NCBI GenBank assembly: GCA_008508345.1
Contig: QNGE01000432.1
Location: forward strand, 186,001-250,000
DNA length: 64,000 nucleotides
DNA from: Paragonimus westermani
Taxonomy: Eukaryota; Platyhelminthes; Trematoda; Plagiorchiida; Troglotrematidae
Direction: 5' to 3'
Each line of letters starts with the position of its first letter. The first letter of the stretch is position 1. The notes under the pieces are model-generated. The model saw only the letters and a list, made by a program, of their open reading frames with translations. It searched no databases and was not told the DNA's origin. Positions 13,717 to 25,977 of this stretch are shown piece by piece. The translations under genes and the position numbers were made by a program.

Positions 13717-14580
13717 GTGTTGGATGAGCTGTCGGAAAACGACCGTGCAGATTTCGAGATGTACGCTAACAATAATGTTAGCAATCGAGTGAACAACAGA
13801 ATGACCGACTTGTCAAATCAGATGAATCCCATGAAACCGTGCGTTAAGTTTCCGAAGAACCCAAGCAGTGTGTTCCTAATTTTTTACTTAGCTGCCTTAA
13901 CTCAGTCATCATCCTTAAACGAGCAAAGACTGAAATCGACGTTGATGAACCCGTGCTATCCGTATCTCACCTACGCACTGCAAGTAAAACAGCTTTTGAC
14001 GAAGCAGTATTTAGATGTATTGAAGTGTTTGCAAAAGAACTAGTGCATAATGCTTTCCAGACCCAGCAAATGAACAGAAGTTGTCTTAACGAACGGGACT
14101 TATTACGGCACCAAAATGAACGATATACTAGTTGATAGCCTAAAATTCATGAAGATGTGTACAAAGACAAAACACCATCTATAGAAAATGCGACATTCAA
14201 AACGTTGCATAGAATGAAACAAGAGATAGTTGGTACGGACATTTTTGAGCATATCCGTTCCACTGGGAAAATAATCCTTAGGTTACACTGATTGTCCAAC
14301 TTTCACAAAGCAGACTTGTCTTTGAGACCCATTTTAGACATGAACAACTTTGGCAAAATGGCTTGCCAGTGTGTTCGAACCTATCGGGTTGGAGCTAGCA
14401 AAACACAGTCTTCGGAGTATGTTTCACTTCACTGACGCAATCCAACAATTGAATCTGAACAACCAAAGAATGTCTTCAATCGTCGTTGCCTCTGTTTACG
14501 AACGTGCCTCTACTAAAGACAATTGACTACTTTCGCGATCAAATCCAGCCTAACAACAAACATGTGGGCATCCCAGAAAT

Positions 14581-14785
14581 GAACTGAGAGAACTGTTGGT
14601 GCTCTGTGCTAGTATGGTTCAGTTTTTGTTCAACAATGCGATCTACCGACGGAAAGATGGAGTAGCACTGGGCTTGCCTCTAGGTCTCCTGTTAGCTGAC
14701 GTTCTGAAAAGCGAACTGGAGACCAAACAGTTGAGTGCGGACATTAAACGACTGACATTTTACAAACGCTGTTGATGATATTTTG
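14581..14785 (+). pseudogene. PLE reverse transcriptase core (motifs B and C)
   Basis: One frame is open from 14581 to 14772, beginning ELRELLVLCASMVQFLF and continuing through the DGVALG..LGLLLAD block, where the family usually has GSPLGPLLAD. The next expected element, the catalytic Y-V-D-D turn, appears as FYKR at 14758-14769 followed by VDDIL in the +1 frame from 14771. A single-base change therefore separates the catalytic aspartates from the rest of the domain. This is the nucleotide-polymerising palm of the element's RT and cannot be translated as one protein here. Confidence 0.88.
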
Positions 14786-14808
14786 GCATCGTCAGCGAGA
14801 ATGCTAAC

Positions 14809-15054
14809 ATGAACAGAGTTGTGGCAGCTATTAACTCAGCTCAAAGTGTTATCAAACTCACTAAAATGTCAGACAACAATGGTCAAATAAATTTTTCAGA
14901 CGGTGTCGTAGTAAGAAGAGAAAGTGGTTCAATCCAACGAAGCGTGTGCAGGAAACAGACTTGGAGTGGCCATTACATGCAATTTGGCATTTTCGTTCCG
15001 CCAAATCAAAAACGAGACGTCATGCGATGCCTGACGAGTTTCTACGAATTTCTA
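14809..15054 (+). pseudogene. PLE RT C-terminal (thumb/linker) block
   Basis: The frame reads a block with VAAINSAQSVIKLT, INFSDGVVVRRESGSIQRSV, CRKQTWSGHYMQFGIFVP and KRDVMRCL. In PLE proteins the corresponding region carries FLDVL.. RR.DGS....VYRK.TWTGQY..F.SFVP..KR.LVR. Most positions are kept, and the frame stays open beyond this block to about 15145. It sits between the RT catalytic core and the endonuclease and probably belongs to the RT thumb. No function beyond that is claimed. Confidence 0.85.
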
Positions 15055-15148
15055 CAAGGAGTGTTCACGAAGAACGGCTACTCTGTGATTCATTTAGGAG
15101 ACGATCCAGAGGGTGGAGTTGAAATTCAAGCTATCTTCGGTGAATAAG

Positions 15149-15652
15149 AAACATGCGTTTGTTAGTCTTCCTTTCAAGGGCGACACCATGGCCGAACTAG
15201 TCTCAAGAAAGCTGAGAAAGTCAGTCGGAACAACCTACTTTACCTCTCAGTTGTGCGTGAGTTTCCGTTCAACGCCCGTTACCATGTCACAACTCAACGA
15301 CAAACCTCCATGTTTTACAACCAATTATTGTGTGTACTCGTTTTTTTGCTAGTGTCGAGCATCATATACTGGTCGTACTGCAAGACGATTGTCTGACAGA
15401 GTGCGTGAATATCATCCGGCGTGATTGAACAGCAGTGTGATTAAAACGGTTTCAAGCCTGACTGCTATTTATTTGACCACCTCCAATCATTCTGCCAGTA
15501 AGAAGGCCGCTTCTCACATTGTCTACCGAGTGCCAGATAATCGATCACCAATGGTGAGATTTCGAATGTTGACCGTTGCCGAAACCGTTAGCATCCGATT
15601 GCGTAACCCTGACCGCTACGCTCATAAGAAGTTCGTGCAAACACAACCTCCC
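15149..15652 (+). pseudogene. PLE GIY-YIG endonuclease, one frame with two stops
   Basis: A single reading frame runs the whole length, broken only by TAG at 15350 and TGA at 15422. It opens with FVSLPFKGDTMAELVSRKL, a typical PLE pre-endonuclease motif, then KLRKSVGTTYFTSQL and NYCVYSFFC. The GIY-YIG core ASYTGRTARRLSDRVREYHPA follows at about 15359-15421. The C-terminal part has SHIVYRVPDN, LTVAETVSIRLRNP and KKFVQ. GIY-YIG enzymes of PLEs nick the target DNA to prime reverse transcription. The YIG motif is altered to YTG. The element's other copies near 31.5 and 43.7 kb align with this one at the same motifs. Confidence 0.92.
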
Positions 15653-15655
15653 TAG

Positions 15656-18600
15656 GCCCACAATCAGTCAAGCCCATGATGTGGAGCAGTGACTGCGTGA
15701 GTGATAACAAACAGGCCGTCCATAACCTATACTGACCGTTTTTCTGACTCAACCTTTTTGTTGTTTTCATATTTATTTTTCAATTAGCCTAGTGAACAAA
15801 CACAGAAAACCAATCTTGTTAGCTACTTTGTCATTCCCATGACTTTAGTTGGCATTTCCCAGCGAATTAAACAAAAGTACTATTGGTAGAAAAAATACTC
15901 TGATGGCACCGTAAGTGTAGAAGGACAGCCGCGCGCCGCTTCTATGAAAAGATAAAACAGTAGAACCAAGATCAGTGAACGAACGGTGTTCAGTGGGTTT
16001 AAATTATACATTTCTACTAGCCCAGCGACAGGAAAAATGTATCAAGCGGAGAACGCTTGGTGCGCTCCGTGTGAGACGGGATATAACCACCTTCTGACTG
16101 CATGGTAATATGTGTCTCCTTAACTCGGACATTTTGGTGGATTTTGTCAGAAACGTTCAAAAAACAGAGAAGAGAAATTCAAACCGGTTATCAGAGTGGG
16201 GGGAAAAGATGATCTCGAAGGCTCTGAAAATTTTTAGTACTGTCACAGAATTCTGATACTTGTTGCGTATCTAGTGTCGACGACTAAATAGTCAGTTATA
16301 GGGCTAGGTAGCTTGTGGATGTTTTTACATCAACAGAGTCAAGACAGCAAAGTATTTCTAACTCGCCCGTTTAATACTTTACTGATTAGCAAGTTGATCT
16401 GTGTTTACCGCCATACCTGAGTGAATGAAAACATTCCAACTGATAAAAGCCGATGGATTCGTGAGGTTTGGAAAGCCTTCTGGGTGCAACCGACGTTCAC
16501 CCACTCCAGTAACACGAATCACAAGATGCTGTCACGTTTTGCATTCAATCCCAAGAAAGTGTACTAATTGTTTGGGCACTGTTGCCTCACTAGACATTCA
16601 TGATACTGAAGATAATGGTGCCGTTAGTCAGCACATACTGGAGTGGTATACCATACTGAATTTGACAGTACACGACCTCAGCCAAACTAGGCCCAGGGAA
16701 GCTGCTTGAATGTATTCGGTCAAACTCTTGGATGACAACACACTGATTGCTCGATTCCCGTCGTATCGATAGTAGGAAATGATTGAAAATGTTCCAAAAT
16801 CTACTAAGGTGCAGTCAAGTACCATCCAGACGTGGGTAAGGAGAATGGTCCTAACCTCGAAGTGACTGCAAATTTCAAGAATCCACTGGTTGTTTCAATA
16901 TTCGTCAGCAGCATCATTATGCGACATTTCACAACTCTAGAAGTTACTATCCTTGCATGACGCAGAATTTTTAAGGAAGCTTCACTGCCGAAAAAAATAA
17001 AATTTACTACGTTGAGCTCTCTCTCTCGTCACACACATCACTGTCTACAGTCCAGTGCATTGAGTTCTGTTGTTCTGTTTACCAGCATCAGTATGCTGTG
17101 AAAAATCTCAAGGCATGTCGTTCGCGATTGGGAAAAATAACATCCATGTCTGCTCATTAGGTACATTTTGAAAGCGACTTCTGATTCTATTAAAAATGTA
17201 TCTTCTGAATTTTGTACACATTTTACCGTGTGTACCTGAGGTCGCCTTTTCAAAATTTGTACGTGCACTATCAACCGCATTAACTTTGTTAAAGATTTTA
17301 CATAAGACAAAAATTTATAATTCCAACTGGCTCCTTCTATTTATAGACTGTAGCAACAGTCCTGATTTTCTACCATTGATTTATTGCTTTCTGCTGTGAA
17401 TTTGCATAGTTAGGCTGGTTTTCTAGAAGTCCAAGCGTACACAGTTGGCGCATCCAGTTAAAACAATGGTACAGATCTCACAGTGGCGGCTAGAGTTATC
17501 GAAAACACCAACGACTTGTCTCTTGGCCAATTTTACTGGACGATCTACAGGGGGCCAGCTTATCTAGTTGTGAGCAATAGTGAGCTAAATATCCGTTTAC
17601 ATGAAGTAATCCTCTGTGAGAAGAGGAGGAATGGCGTTGCGTGAACATCGAGATCACACCGATTGACAATCTAGTTCTTAATTCCCGTAGCAGGTAGCCA
17701 AAGGGACAAAAGAATGTGATCCATTGAAGAGTGGCCATTTTAAGGGGAAGTGATGGTGGAATCAAGTTCTAACCAACCAGTTCTCCTTACTCACCCCCAA
17801 GCCCAACCATTAAGAAGGCTGCAACAAAATAAATGCGTGACTCTGTAAACGGAAATAAGTGTTGCTTTCTGTCAATATGAATGGTTCAAGTAAAGAATGT
17901 GGACAAGTCACCATGTACAAAATGTTGACTACACGATGTACCACAAACTAAAGTGAAATCCTCAAAGATTTTAGCCAGTTGTGCCCTGGTATGCAGAGCT
18001 TCCTGCTAGGCACGTGCTGTCTTGTCTGTACATCGGAATTTCCCCGACCATTAAACTGCTTTAGACGCATAATTGCACTTCTACCATTGCACTCCCACCA
18101 TTCCCATGTCACGTGACCAGTTATTGTGTCGTCTGTGTATTATATTTTTGTTTCGTATGGCAAGCGCTTTCATCCCAGTACAACTTTCTGTGTAGATTGT
18201 CGGATGCTTTTAAATTTGATTACATCACTTCATGTTCAAGAAACAAGTCAAGTGTACATTTTCAACGGGCATAAAGTTGATTTAGTTTTCATAATTGCCC
18301 GAAAGGCGAATAAGAGGATTATGCACGATTCGCACCCTTTAAATATCGTTCCTAGCTGTCCCACTTTCTTGTTTACTGGGTCCATGGCATTAACACTAGC
18401 CTAGCAGTGTTGCTGTCAACTGGTTTCAACTAGAATTACTAACATACCTTCTCACGTGGAACTCCACAATGACTGAAAAAAGTGCATTCACTCCACTCAT
18501 AGTTTGAACCGTAACTTCAAACCGAGCGGAATTATGAGAGAATCTCTGTAAATGAACAATGATGCCTTCAAGGGAAACATTCATTTTGCCAGTCCGTCCA

Positions 18601-20519
18601 TTCTGTGTAGAAGTGTAATTTGCGTTAAGAAACTACTGTCCCAGTTCTGTTCGGCTTATGTCCTCCTTCTACTGAAAGACCAAATACAGACTGCATACAA
18701 CCTATTCAGGGGAAAACTTAACTTTACTGTATGAATCTGTATCCTTCATATTTTAGGGGATGCCCCACTGAGAAAAAATTTCTCGCCGTTTAAGTCAAAA
18801 CTGGTGACAGCTGTAAATTGTCCATTTATATTAACGTTTGTGCAGTCATGATAACTTAATTCTTTTGCATCCTGGGGAGCGGGTTTTGGCAATCGAAAGG
18901 AGGGATATAAAATCCGACGAAAACTTTGTCTAAGGAAGAAAAACTGACATCCACCCCAAAACGGATATCAACTTGGAATAGTTGTTCGACTGTTCTCCCT
19001 GATTTGTACATAGGTGAAATCAGATTAATGTCGATATTGAACCAAATTGTACACAAGTAAACGGTACCAAAGATCACGTCCCTGTAAATTCCCCTGTGTA
19101 ATCGGATACACTTGAAGATATTGAGTGCACATATTTTATTTTGTCCAGTGAGCTACGACAATTTGGCTTTGGTTTCTCGCAACACGAGGCAAGCAAAAGT
19201 AGCTAAATCTACCAACTGTTTACAAAAACACCTGTACCAACTTGAAAAATGGACGAATAAATAGTACATCGGGAAAATTAACGAGTGAATAGCATAACCT
19301 TCGGGATAGCCACATATGCACCAGCAAACCGGTCGATTAACTGAAGGTGAACGGAGCTTTACTTCCACCCTCAGACGAAACACACATTTCTGACATCAGG
19401 GGAAGTACTAAATTAAAGTAATAATATCATATTGACCTTGAAAGCAACCCTTAAATACATGACAGAAATAAATTAGGAAAAGCCTTCCAACTGAACCGAT
19501 GGGCAAACATGAGAAACTGTGTGGTAATGCATATTGCTCATAACCGTGGTAAACAAATCCACACGCACAGATGTGTTAAGCTAGACTATGCGATTATGAT
19601 CAATTAAGTGATTCAGCCGAACTGTTCGTTTTGTTTCTACTTTCCCAATTGAAACCCTAAGTGGTACAAGGAGACCACATCTCCTTGTTGATTTTCCTTT
19701 ATATTCTACAAGCCTCCAGTGTTCCGGAACCTGCTTCAAGCAACTATGTACTATGTGTATCATGTTTACAATAATGATGTTCGGCTACGGTAGTGTCGGA
19801 CTGCAACAATATATTGCACGTTTTTAGTAGCAAGCATTTCACCATCTAGTTCCACTGTAAATAAAGAGCATGTATCTTCCGACCGCCTTTGGTTAATAAT
19901 GCCAATTTCAGCATGTAAGCTTTATAAAGACACTATGATTAGGTGGAGGTTTACAGGATGGATGTTCACAAGAAAGGATGACTCAGTCAAGTGTGACAAT
20001 CTCTTACGTAACTACTGCTAAATCAACTTCTTCACTAGAGAAAGTCATGATTGGAAAAAACGTGCAAAACTTCAATATCATAATCACGTGAGCGGGTTCC
20101 ATTTAACTACACTGTTTTGGAAACAAGGAAGTCTACAAATAAGAAGCAAGATTCTATTTCTGTATCCAGGAGAAATGGGCCATAGCGAGCAAGTGGAAGT
20201 GTGTTGTGTAACTTTAGTATAATAGCAAGCAGTATGTGCTTATTTGTCGGACAGGAGAAGCTAGGCATATCCTTATGATGCGTAACACATTTCAGTTCAC
20301 TATGTTAATCCAGCGAAGATAAGTAGCAGTCGTAGTTTGTTGAACGTACACTTTAAAGTTGACCAAACTCGTCAAACGACACATTCTTACTAGGAACGAC
20401 TCACCTCAGTAAATTGAATATATCGTTTTTTTTCAACTGGGACTAGTTTCAGTTTACGTTAATAGTTGTATTTACAGTTCCATAACAACGATTGCGCCAG
20501 TAAGTTCACCATAACTTTT
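15656..20519. other. No recognised gene
   Basis: The first few hundred bases probably include the 3' untranslated part of the PLE relic. Open frames at 16425-16709, 17496-17765 and 18126-18404 have no recognisable domain or supporting splice sites. Confidence 0.45.
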
Positions 20520-20590
20520 GGCACAGTAGCTCAGTTGTTAGGAAGCCCGCGTTGAAAACACCCAGTTGAATAATCTGCGGGGTCTAATGC
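20520..20590 (+). repeat. tRNA-like relic
   Basis: GGCACAGTAGCTCAGTTGTTAG resembles a tRNA 5' region with an A box (TAGCTCAGTTGTTAGG). CCAGTTGAATAATCTGC, about 40 bases on, resembles a damaged B box. Stems are incomplete. The most likely reading is an old tRNA-derived SINE head or tRNA pseudogene. Confidence 0.4.
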
Positions 20591-20868
20591 GTAAACTTAA
20601 TGCATCAATAAAACATATGCTTTCAAGGTTTTGGTAATTAAAATGGACACCTATGCTTTTTGTTTAATTTGTCATGGATGTCAGCAAAAATGATGGTGTC
20701 AGTAAATGAGAAGTGGCGCTAAGACAGAACGCACAATTTCAGTTGACTGATACAAGGATGGAAGACAACCATGTACATACGGATGTTGACAGATGCAATT
20801 AACAATCGTGGGTATTTTTTACAGCTAGCTTTCTACTGTAAGTATTTTCATTTTACTGTGAATTTCGA

Positions 20869-20887
20869 TTATTATTATTATTAATAA
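20869..20887. repeat. (ATT)n microsatellite
   Basis: Four to five ATT units ending in a TTAATAAT reversal, which makes a small palindrome. Confidence 0.8.
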
Positions 20888-20947
20888 TGTAAAATCTGTA
20901 AACCTACCAATTTCTTAATTTCAGTTTGTTATATAGCTAAACATCGT

Positions 20948-21034
20948 TTGTCTTATATTGGTGTGACAAGTAAATGTCTGACACTGTACCAACTGTCTTT
21001 CAAGTGGAAATACGGCACCGCCAAAACAATGTCA
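20948..21034 (+). pseudogene. Doubtful PLE YIG-motif scrap
   Basis: The frame reads LSYIGVTSKCLTLYQLSFKW and then KYGTAKTMS before a stop. The spacing YIG.T..CL....... .W is what PLE endonucleases show, but the cysteine pair upstream is absent and the arginine after YIG is valine. The same bases are also open in another frame (ATG at 20974, 48 codons to the TGA at 21118). Either reading may be accidental. Confidence 0.25.
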
Positions 21035-21575
21035 TAGAATTTACTCAAGTAAAGTTGTGGAGAGCGCTTGATATATCCCTTGATGTTTCGAAAAGAAAAA
21101 CATGTCCCAGGGACGACTGATCGATACAAACAGTTGCACGACAGTGTGACAGACATTCTAACTTGCCCAAAATATTGTCTGAGAAAACGAATCCGTTACA
21201 TTTCAAATCATGCCATCAGTAATAAACAGAGATCATAGTTACCTTCTATTAATTTTATCCAATCCATCACAACCCAGCACCCACTGGTTGATAACAAAAC
21301 GTCTAATTTAACAGAATTTAACATAAAATAGATGGCGTTTGACGTTCATATGTGTGTGGTTAATTGGTTGTTCATCAAACTTCAAAATAAGGACGTGATT
21401 TTTTACTCGTGCCCGTTGCGACAACCAAGAAAGCTCAACTGTCGTAACGATGAAAGATAGTCCGACTGGTTTAGTTTAAGGTAAGTTCCAAGCCACAATT
21501 TTGTTGCCCTTCATTCAAATGTGGTTAGACATCCGCTGACATTTAGTTAAACATAGAGGTAATCTTTTTTCGTAG

Positions 21576-21899
21576 CGATTCTTGCCAGTGGTTTGCGTAA
21601 AATCCTTGTTGTATTATCCACAACCAATGTCGGATTTTCTTCCTAAACAGTTGGCCGCAAGACGTTCTCTTGGTGAATTTGTGGATAGTGAGCCTTTGAA
21701 AATTTCCCTCACATTTACTCGGCTAAACGGTGACTGCAAGAAACGCGAAACGTACTATGCAGATCTGGATTTTAGCGACCATTTGTTAGGAAATATCTTT
21801 ATAGGGAGCACTTTAAACCAGCAAATATACCACATGACCGAAGAAACACGAGCGACGTTGACGGATTGGGAAGCAAATAACGTTAACACTGATGAGTAG
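21576..21899 (+). CDS. Candidate terminal exon, unknown protein
   Basis: After a pyrimidine-rich acceptor (AATCTTTTTTCGTAG, ending 21575) the frame is open for 107 codons to TAG at 21897. The part from 21627 (MSDFLPKQLAARRSLGEF) continues with KISLTFTRLNGDCKKRETYY, ADLDFSDHLLGNIF and NQQIYHMTEETRATLTDWEA, ending NVNTDE. It is acidic at the end and of normal protein composition. A second acceptor (CTTGCCAG, ending at 21588) or a first-exon reading from the ATG at 21627 is possible. No AATAAA is seen close downstream. No family is recognised. Confidence 0.5.
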   Translation, partial: RFLPVVCVKSLLYYPQPMSDFLPKQLAARRSLGEFVDSEPLKISLTFTRLNGDCKKRETYYADLDFSDHLLGNIFIGSTLNQQIYHMTEETRATLTDWEANNVNTDE

Positions 21900-24705
21900 T
21901 TGTGCTGTTTTCTGTACAGATGAAAGAAATGTCAGAGCTGCTCATCATCCAGCTACATAAGACGAAGGTGTTTTAGCTAGGAACTCCATGTGATAAGCTA
22001 TCGTGAGTTATAGTAGTTATAGCAATCGTCCTGTTGAAGTCAACTTCCGCCTAAGCTTTACTAATAACATTTCTGATATCTGATTATTTTGGGTACACGG
22101 TAAGTGGTATAACATTGTGAAGATTTGTAAGCAGAATAATTTTCCCAAACTAATCCGTACTTTTCGGATGACTTAGAAGAAGCCATTTCATTCGTTTCCA
22201 GCTGCTGAATCCTGTGTAAATGGAATAAGAATATTGTTGTTCACTTTCCGCCCGGTATTTATGCTGTTATCTGAAGGAGTGATTCTAAGAGCGTTGACAA
22301 CGCTTTCAGTTGCAACAATGTACCGTAGAGAGTAGGAGCAGACTTTAGCGCTGAAAAATTCCAAGTCATGAGAGGCAGAATAAACTGTTAGTAAGTAGGA
22401 GAAATCGAAGATGTTAGGCGAAATCTGGAGAGATTCTTAACAGTCCAAGTCTTTCATGTAGAGCAACAGCAACAAAGTTTGTACTGTTAGAATATATGTG
22501 TAAAATCGGTGTGGTCGTAGAATTCTTGGACGTCGATTCTGTTCGAAATGGTTACGTATTCAGAGCACAAAAAATACCCATTTTACGACATCGCGGATTA
22601 GACATGCTTAACAACACTAAAACTTTGTTGCAGCCTCATAGCGAATGTAAAGCTTCCGAAAACTGAGGACAGTGTAACCATCCGCTTCATTTTAATATCG
22701 CCCAATAAATGTGGGCTTTTTCAAAGCGGAATCTCTACAGTATGCATCGGTCACAAGAATCGTGGAAGGAAGAAACTGTGACGGTGGTTGGATCAAACTG
22801 ATGAGCAGTGTAGATTCAGAACAAATGTCGGTAGTTTATCTTTTTCACAAATAGAGTTGTGATGGCTCCAATATCAGGTTTTGGTAAACTCCAATATCAA
22901 CATTTAACTAATCCAAACCAGTTCAGCTTTAGGAGAGTCACTGGAACATTTAACAAATCCGTATTTGATAGCTTGTTTGAAAAAAATTCGTGAACCAACG
23001 TGAATACTTGACACCTACAAAAACTTGGTTGTTCACTCACAATCACGAAACAGAATAATCAAGCACTGGACCTGACCTGAATAATCCCAGGCGCATCTCG
23101 TAAAGCACGTTTATCTGCAAACAGCAAAAGCGCTTGAGATCAACTTCTTTGAGCCAGTATTAATATTCCGGACACTATTCCGGAATGTTCTCATTGTTTC
23201 AATTCAAAAAGAATAGTTAGGCTGGTAACAACAGTTTTAGTTTAAGGTTAATGATGGGGGAGCTTTTTCACTTCGTCCGTAGTTTACATTTTCACGACGA
23301 CAAAAATAACGATGTTCATAGTTTAATTTATGGAAAACAGTTTCATATTTATAACACATTCGATTTCCACACTGTTGTGAAATTTCCAGTATTTCCACTT
23401 GAAAAGTTTCACTTTTGAAATAAAACTACACACTGATGATTCTTAAAAATGACTGCAATTAGTTTCACTCAACCATATATTTATCATACTCGGCAGTCAC
23501 ATGACTGGGGGGTTTTAGACTGCTTTTTAAACGAGGAAAATTACAAGGTCGAGTTATTTCTGTTTTGCTCATGGGAAATTCGTTATGTGGAGAATGACAT
23601 TCTTTTCATCTTCAGACTTCACTGATTCAAACAGACAGGAATACGACTTTTCAAGTGAAAGAAGTTTTACAAATGGACAAGTTGTCTAACATCCAAAATT
23701 TACTAGTCCCTCAAGGTTCTGTAAATCGAGGTCTGGTTTAATCGCCATATGTCGATATTTCTCCGTGCGTTAAGTATTCCATCAAAAAACACAAGGCAGG
23801 ATACTCATATAATTCGTCCAAAAATAACGCAGGCGTTGTATTAGAAATAAGATGAAATATAATCGAAACGGGATATTTTAACATAAACTGCACTCACACT
23901 TCAGATTTTCGAGTAGTTTGTCGAACCCAGACAGTTAACATACTAAATTATGCAACACAAAATATACCAACGGAGTTAACAAATTTCTTTCTCGAATGTT
24001 GTTCGTTTTCTTTCTTGAAACTTAACCGGATCTAGTCTTGTTTGCAACTAATCAAAAGGTACGTCTAGTCGACCGAAAAACCTTGTCGGACACAATGGTA
24101 AAAACAAATAATTATCGTTTTTGGTGACAATCAAGTTTTACTAGTTACACAAAATCTAGGCAAAGAAAGGTAGGGGAACATAATTAACATACGTTTAACG
24201 GTTGAGATTTACGGTAAGCACATCAACAACACCTAGTTTGTAGGTGAACCCTTGGTCGGAAGCCAAATTATTTTCACCGAATTGACATTGACGCGAATTC
24301 TGTGTAAAATATGCAAACCACGCACTCACTTCCGAGACTACACCTCGTCTCTAAACATAGAAACTAACATAAATGCAAACAGAACATACGACATCATAGT
24401 ATGAAGCTAATCTAAAACTGTGTTCCATATATATATATATGTGGTCTGAAGCAATAGTGTTTTGTGTGCCACTGCCTGACACTACAGGAAGCAGACGGTT
24501 CACAAATATTGTGTTACTGAGTAGTTAGAAGTGATGTAACTACTGTGATGTGAAAAGAGGCCATCACCAAAATGTAAAGATAATATGAATCATATTTCTT
24601 GAGAGAATTATTTAGAAGAACTTCTTAGACTCTACACAAAAAGGTAAGTATTTTTGATAGGTGGTTTACTGTTATGATAGTTCATATTTTCACTATTCCC
24701 CGTAG
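21900..24705. other. No recognised gene
   Basis: AT-rich, with almost no open frames over 60 codons on either strand. It is consistent with intron or intergenic DNA between the two + strand exon candidates. Confidence 0.5.
24427..24440. repeat. (AT)n microsatellite
   Basis: Seven AT units. Confidence 0.9.
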
Positions 24706-24861
24706 GAATCCTGAACAGAATGGACAGGCTAAGGAAGTGACGGTTTTCTTTCGCCCATCTAACTTGTTGCTTCTGAAGGAGCCTAAGCGAGTCGACCCCA
24801 CATTCAACACAAGATATTGCACAACATGGATCCCACGAAATGTTAACCACATTGACGTCAC
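24706..24861 (+). CDS. Candidate internal exon, unknown protein
   Basis: The acceptor TTTTCACTATTCCCCGTAG ends at 24705 and a strong donor (GTCAC|GTATGT) follows 24861. The 156 bases equal 52 codons with the same phase at both ends. The translation reads NPEQNGQAKEVTVFFRPSNL, LLLKEPKRVDPTFNTRYCTT and WIPRNVNHIDV. The minus strand is also open here, which weakens the case, but only the plus strand has matching splice sites. No domain is assigned. Confidence 0.42.
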
Positions 24862-25867
24862 GTATGTCATATGCACTGGTTTACTTTCTTATTAGAATGG
24901 TGCAATGGTGTGTTCTAGTATTTGGTGGACAGCAAGAGAAAACTCACTAATGTGCCGCAGTAGACTTCCAAACCTCGAATACCTTTCCGGAACGTAAGTG
25001 AACTGAAACTATTTATTTAAATGGCAGCCTAATCTATCTTCCAGCGTTTGCAACCCAATACTTCAATGAACCTAGCTTCCTCAAGCTGAAAATTGGCGCT
25101 AATAGTACATCCGTATGAACCTAAACAACATTCTCTACGGATCAGTCCTGTAAACACGACACTGTTTAAAAAAGTCGCCTCTACAGCTGGAACTGACTGG
25201 GAGACTATTGTCATAGCCTTTCAGTGTGAAGATGAAAGGTTTCCTTGAATCATCTCCACTAATTTCTACAACCAAATGGTTGATGTAACCGTCTACTTGA
25301 TTCTCGAATATTAGAGGAACCCCGCTGGATTACGTTACAGTGATCCTGTTTATTACCAGCTAATGTAATGCACCCAACCGCCCTCCAGGATTTACCATCT
25401 GGTGTAAAGTATTGTTGAATGAAGACAAGGAACAACATTTTTGAATCCGTGAAGAAGCACACGGATCTAACGCTTACCTGTGTGGTAAAACTTTCCAGTT
25501 AGGCAGGTTTGATTACTTATCCACTAGTGATACGACATGAAGCAGCAAATTCTCAACCGTATTTTTACTCATCAACGTTGTCTAGCCTGTGGTTGTCAAT
25601 GTGTTGTTAACGTCATGTTTATCGCATCATTGTAGCCAGCCATGTGAAGTGGAGGCTGCAGATTGGAAAAAAATGCCATCTCTCAGGATTATTGTAAAGA
25701 ATCCACTAGTTTCTGGGTAGACGTCATTCTGTGGTACCTTTCAGCCTCCATAATGAAATATGTCCTGATAGTTGGAGCATGAGATCCAGACGTTTGACGA
25801 GCACTCCACTTTAACTAGTTCATAAGACGTTGGGTGTAACTACATCGATTAGATAACCAGGTTCACG

Positions 25868-25977
25868 ATGCAACCTGACGCTGCAACGGAAAGTCCTGCG
25901 TTCATGGAGCGCATAACCAAATTCATTTTAAGGAACCCCAGCTATCTGTTGTTCAAAGTCGGAGAGATTCAAAATGG
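25868..25977 (+). CDS. Candidate first coding exon, unknown protein
   Basis: The ATG at 25868 is preceded in frame by TAG at 25853, so it would be the first methionine. The frame reads MQPDAATESPAFMERITKFI, LRNPSYLLFKVGEIQNG and meets a strong donor (ATGG|GTATGT) at 25978. This short segment was chosen for its composition and donor. No partner exon downstream was identified, and no family is recognised. Confidence 0.35.

Larger units (their letters stand above)
13717..15655 (+). mobile_element. Penelope-like element relic, RT plus GIY-YIG endonuclease, decayed
   Basis: Translating across frames recovers, in family order, the blocks of a Penelope-like retroelement. They are: an N-terminal block ending LLTKQYLDVLKCLQKN (13990-14040); a block with SRPSK.TEVVL (14056-14088, family form KPDKG.GVV); LSNFHKADLSLRPILDM (14292-14342, family form LPKIHKP..PLRPILD); the RT core with DGVALGLPLGLLLAD (to 14700); and VDDIL (14771-14785). 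A post-RT block with GSIQRSVCRKQTWSGHY and then the endonuclease follow. PLEs move by target-primed reverse transcription. The copy is dead: stops at 14041 and 14071, frame changes near 14348 and 14770, and the motif A aspartate appears replaced (SIVVAS at 14470-14487). The true 5' end, any flanking pseudo-LTR and the 3' end are not visible. The identification is firm; the boundaries are not. Confidence 0.92.
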
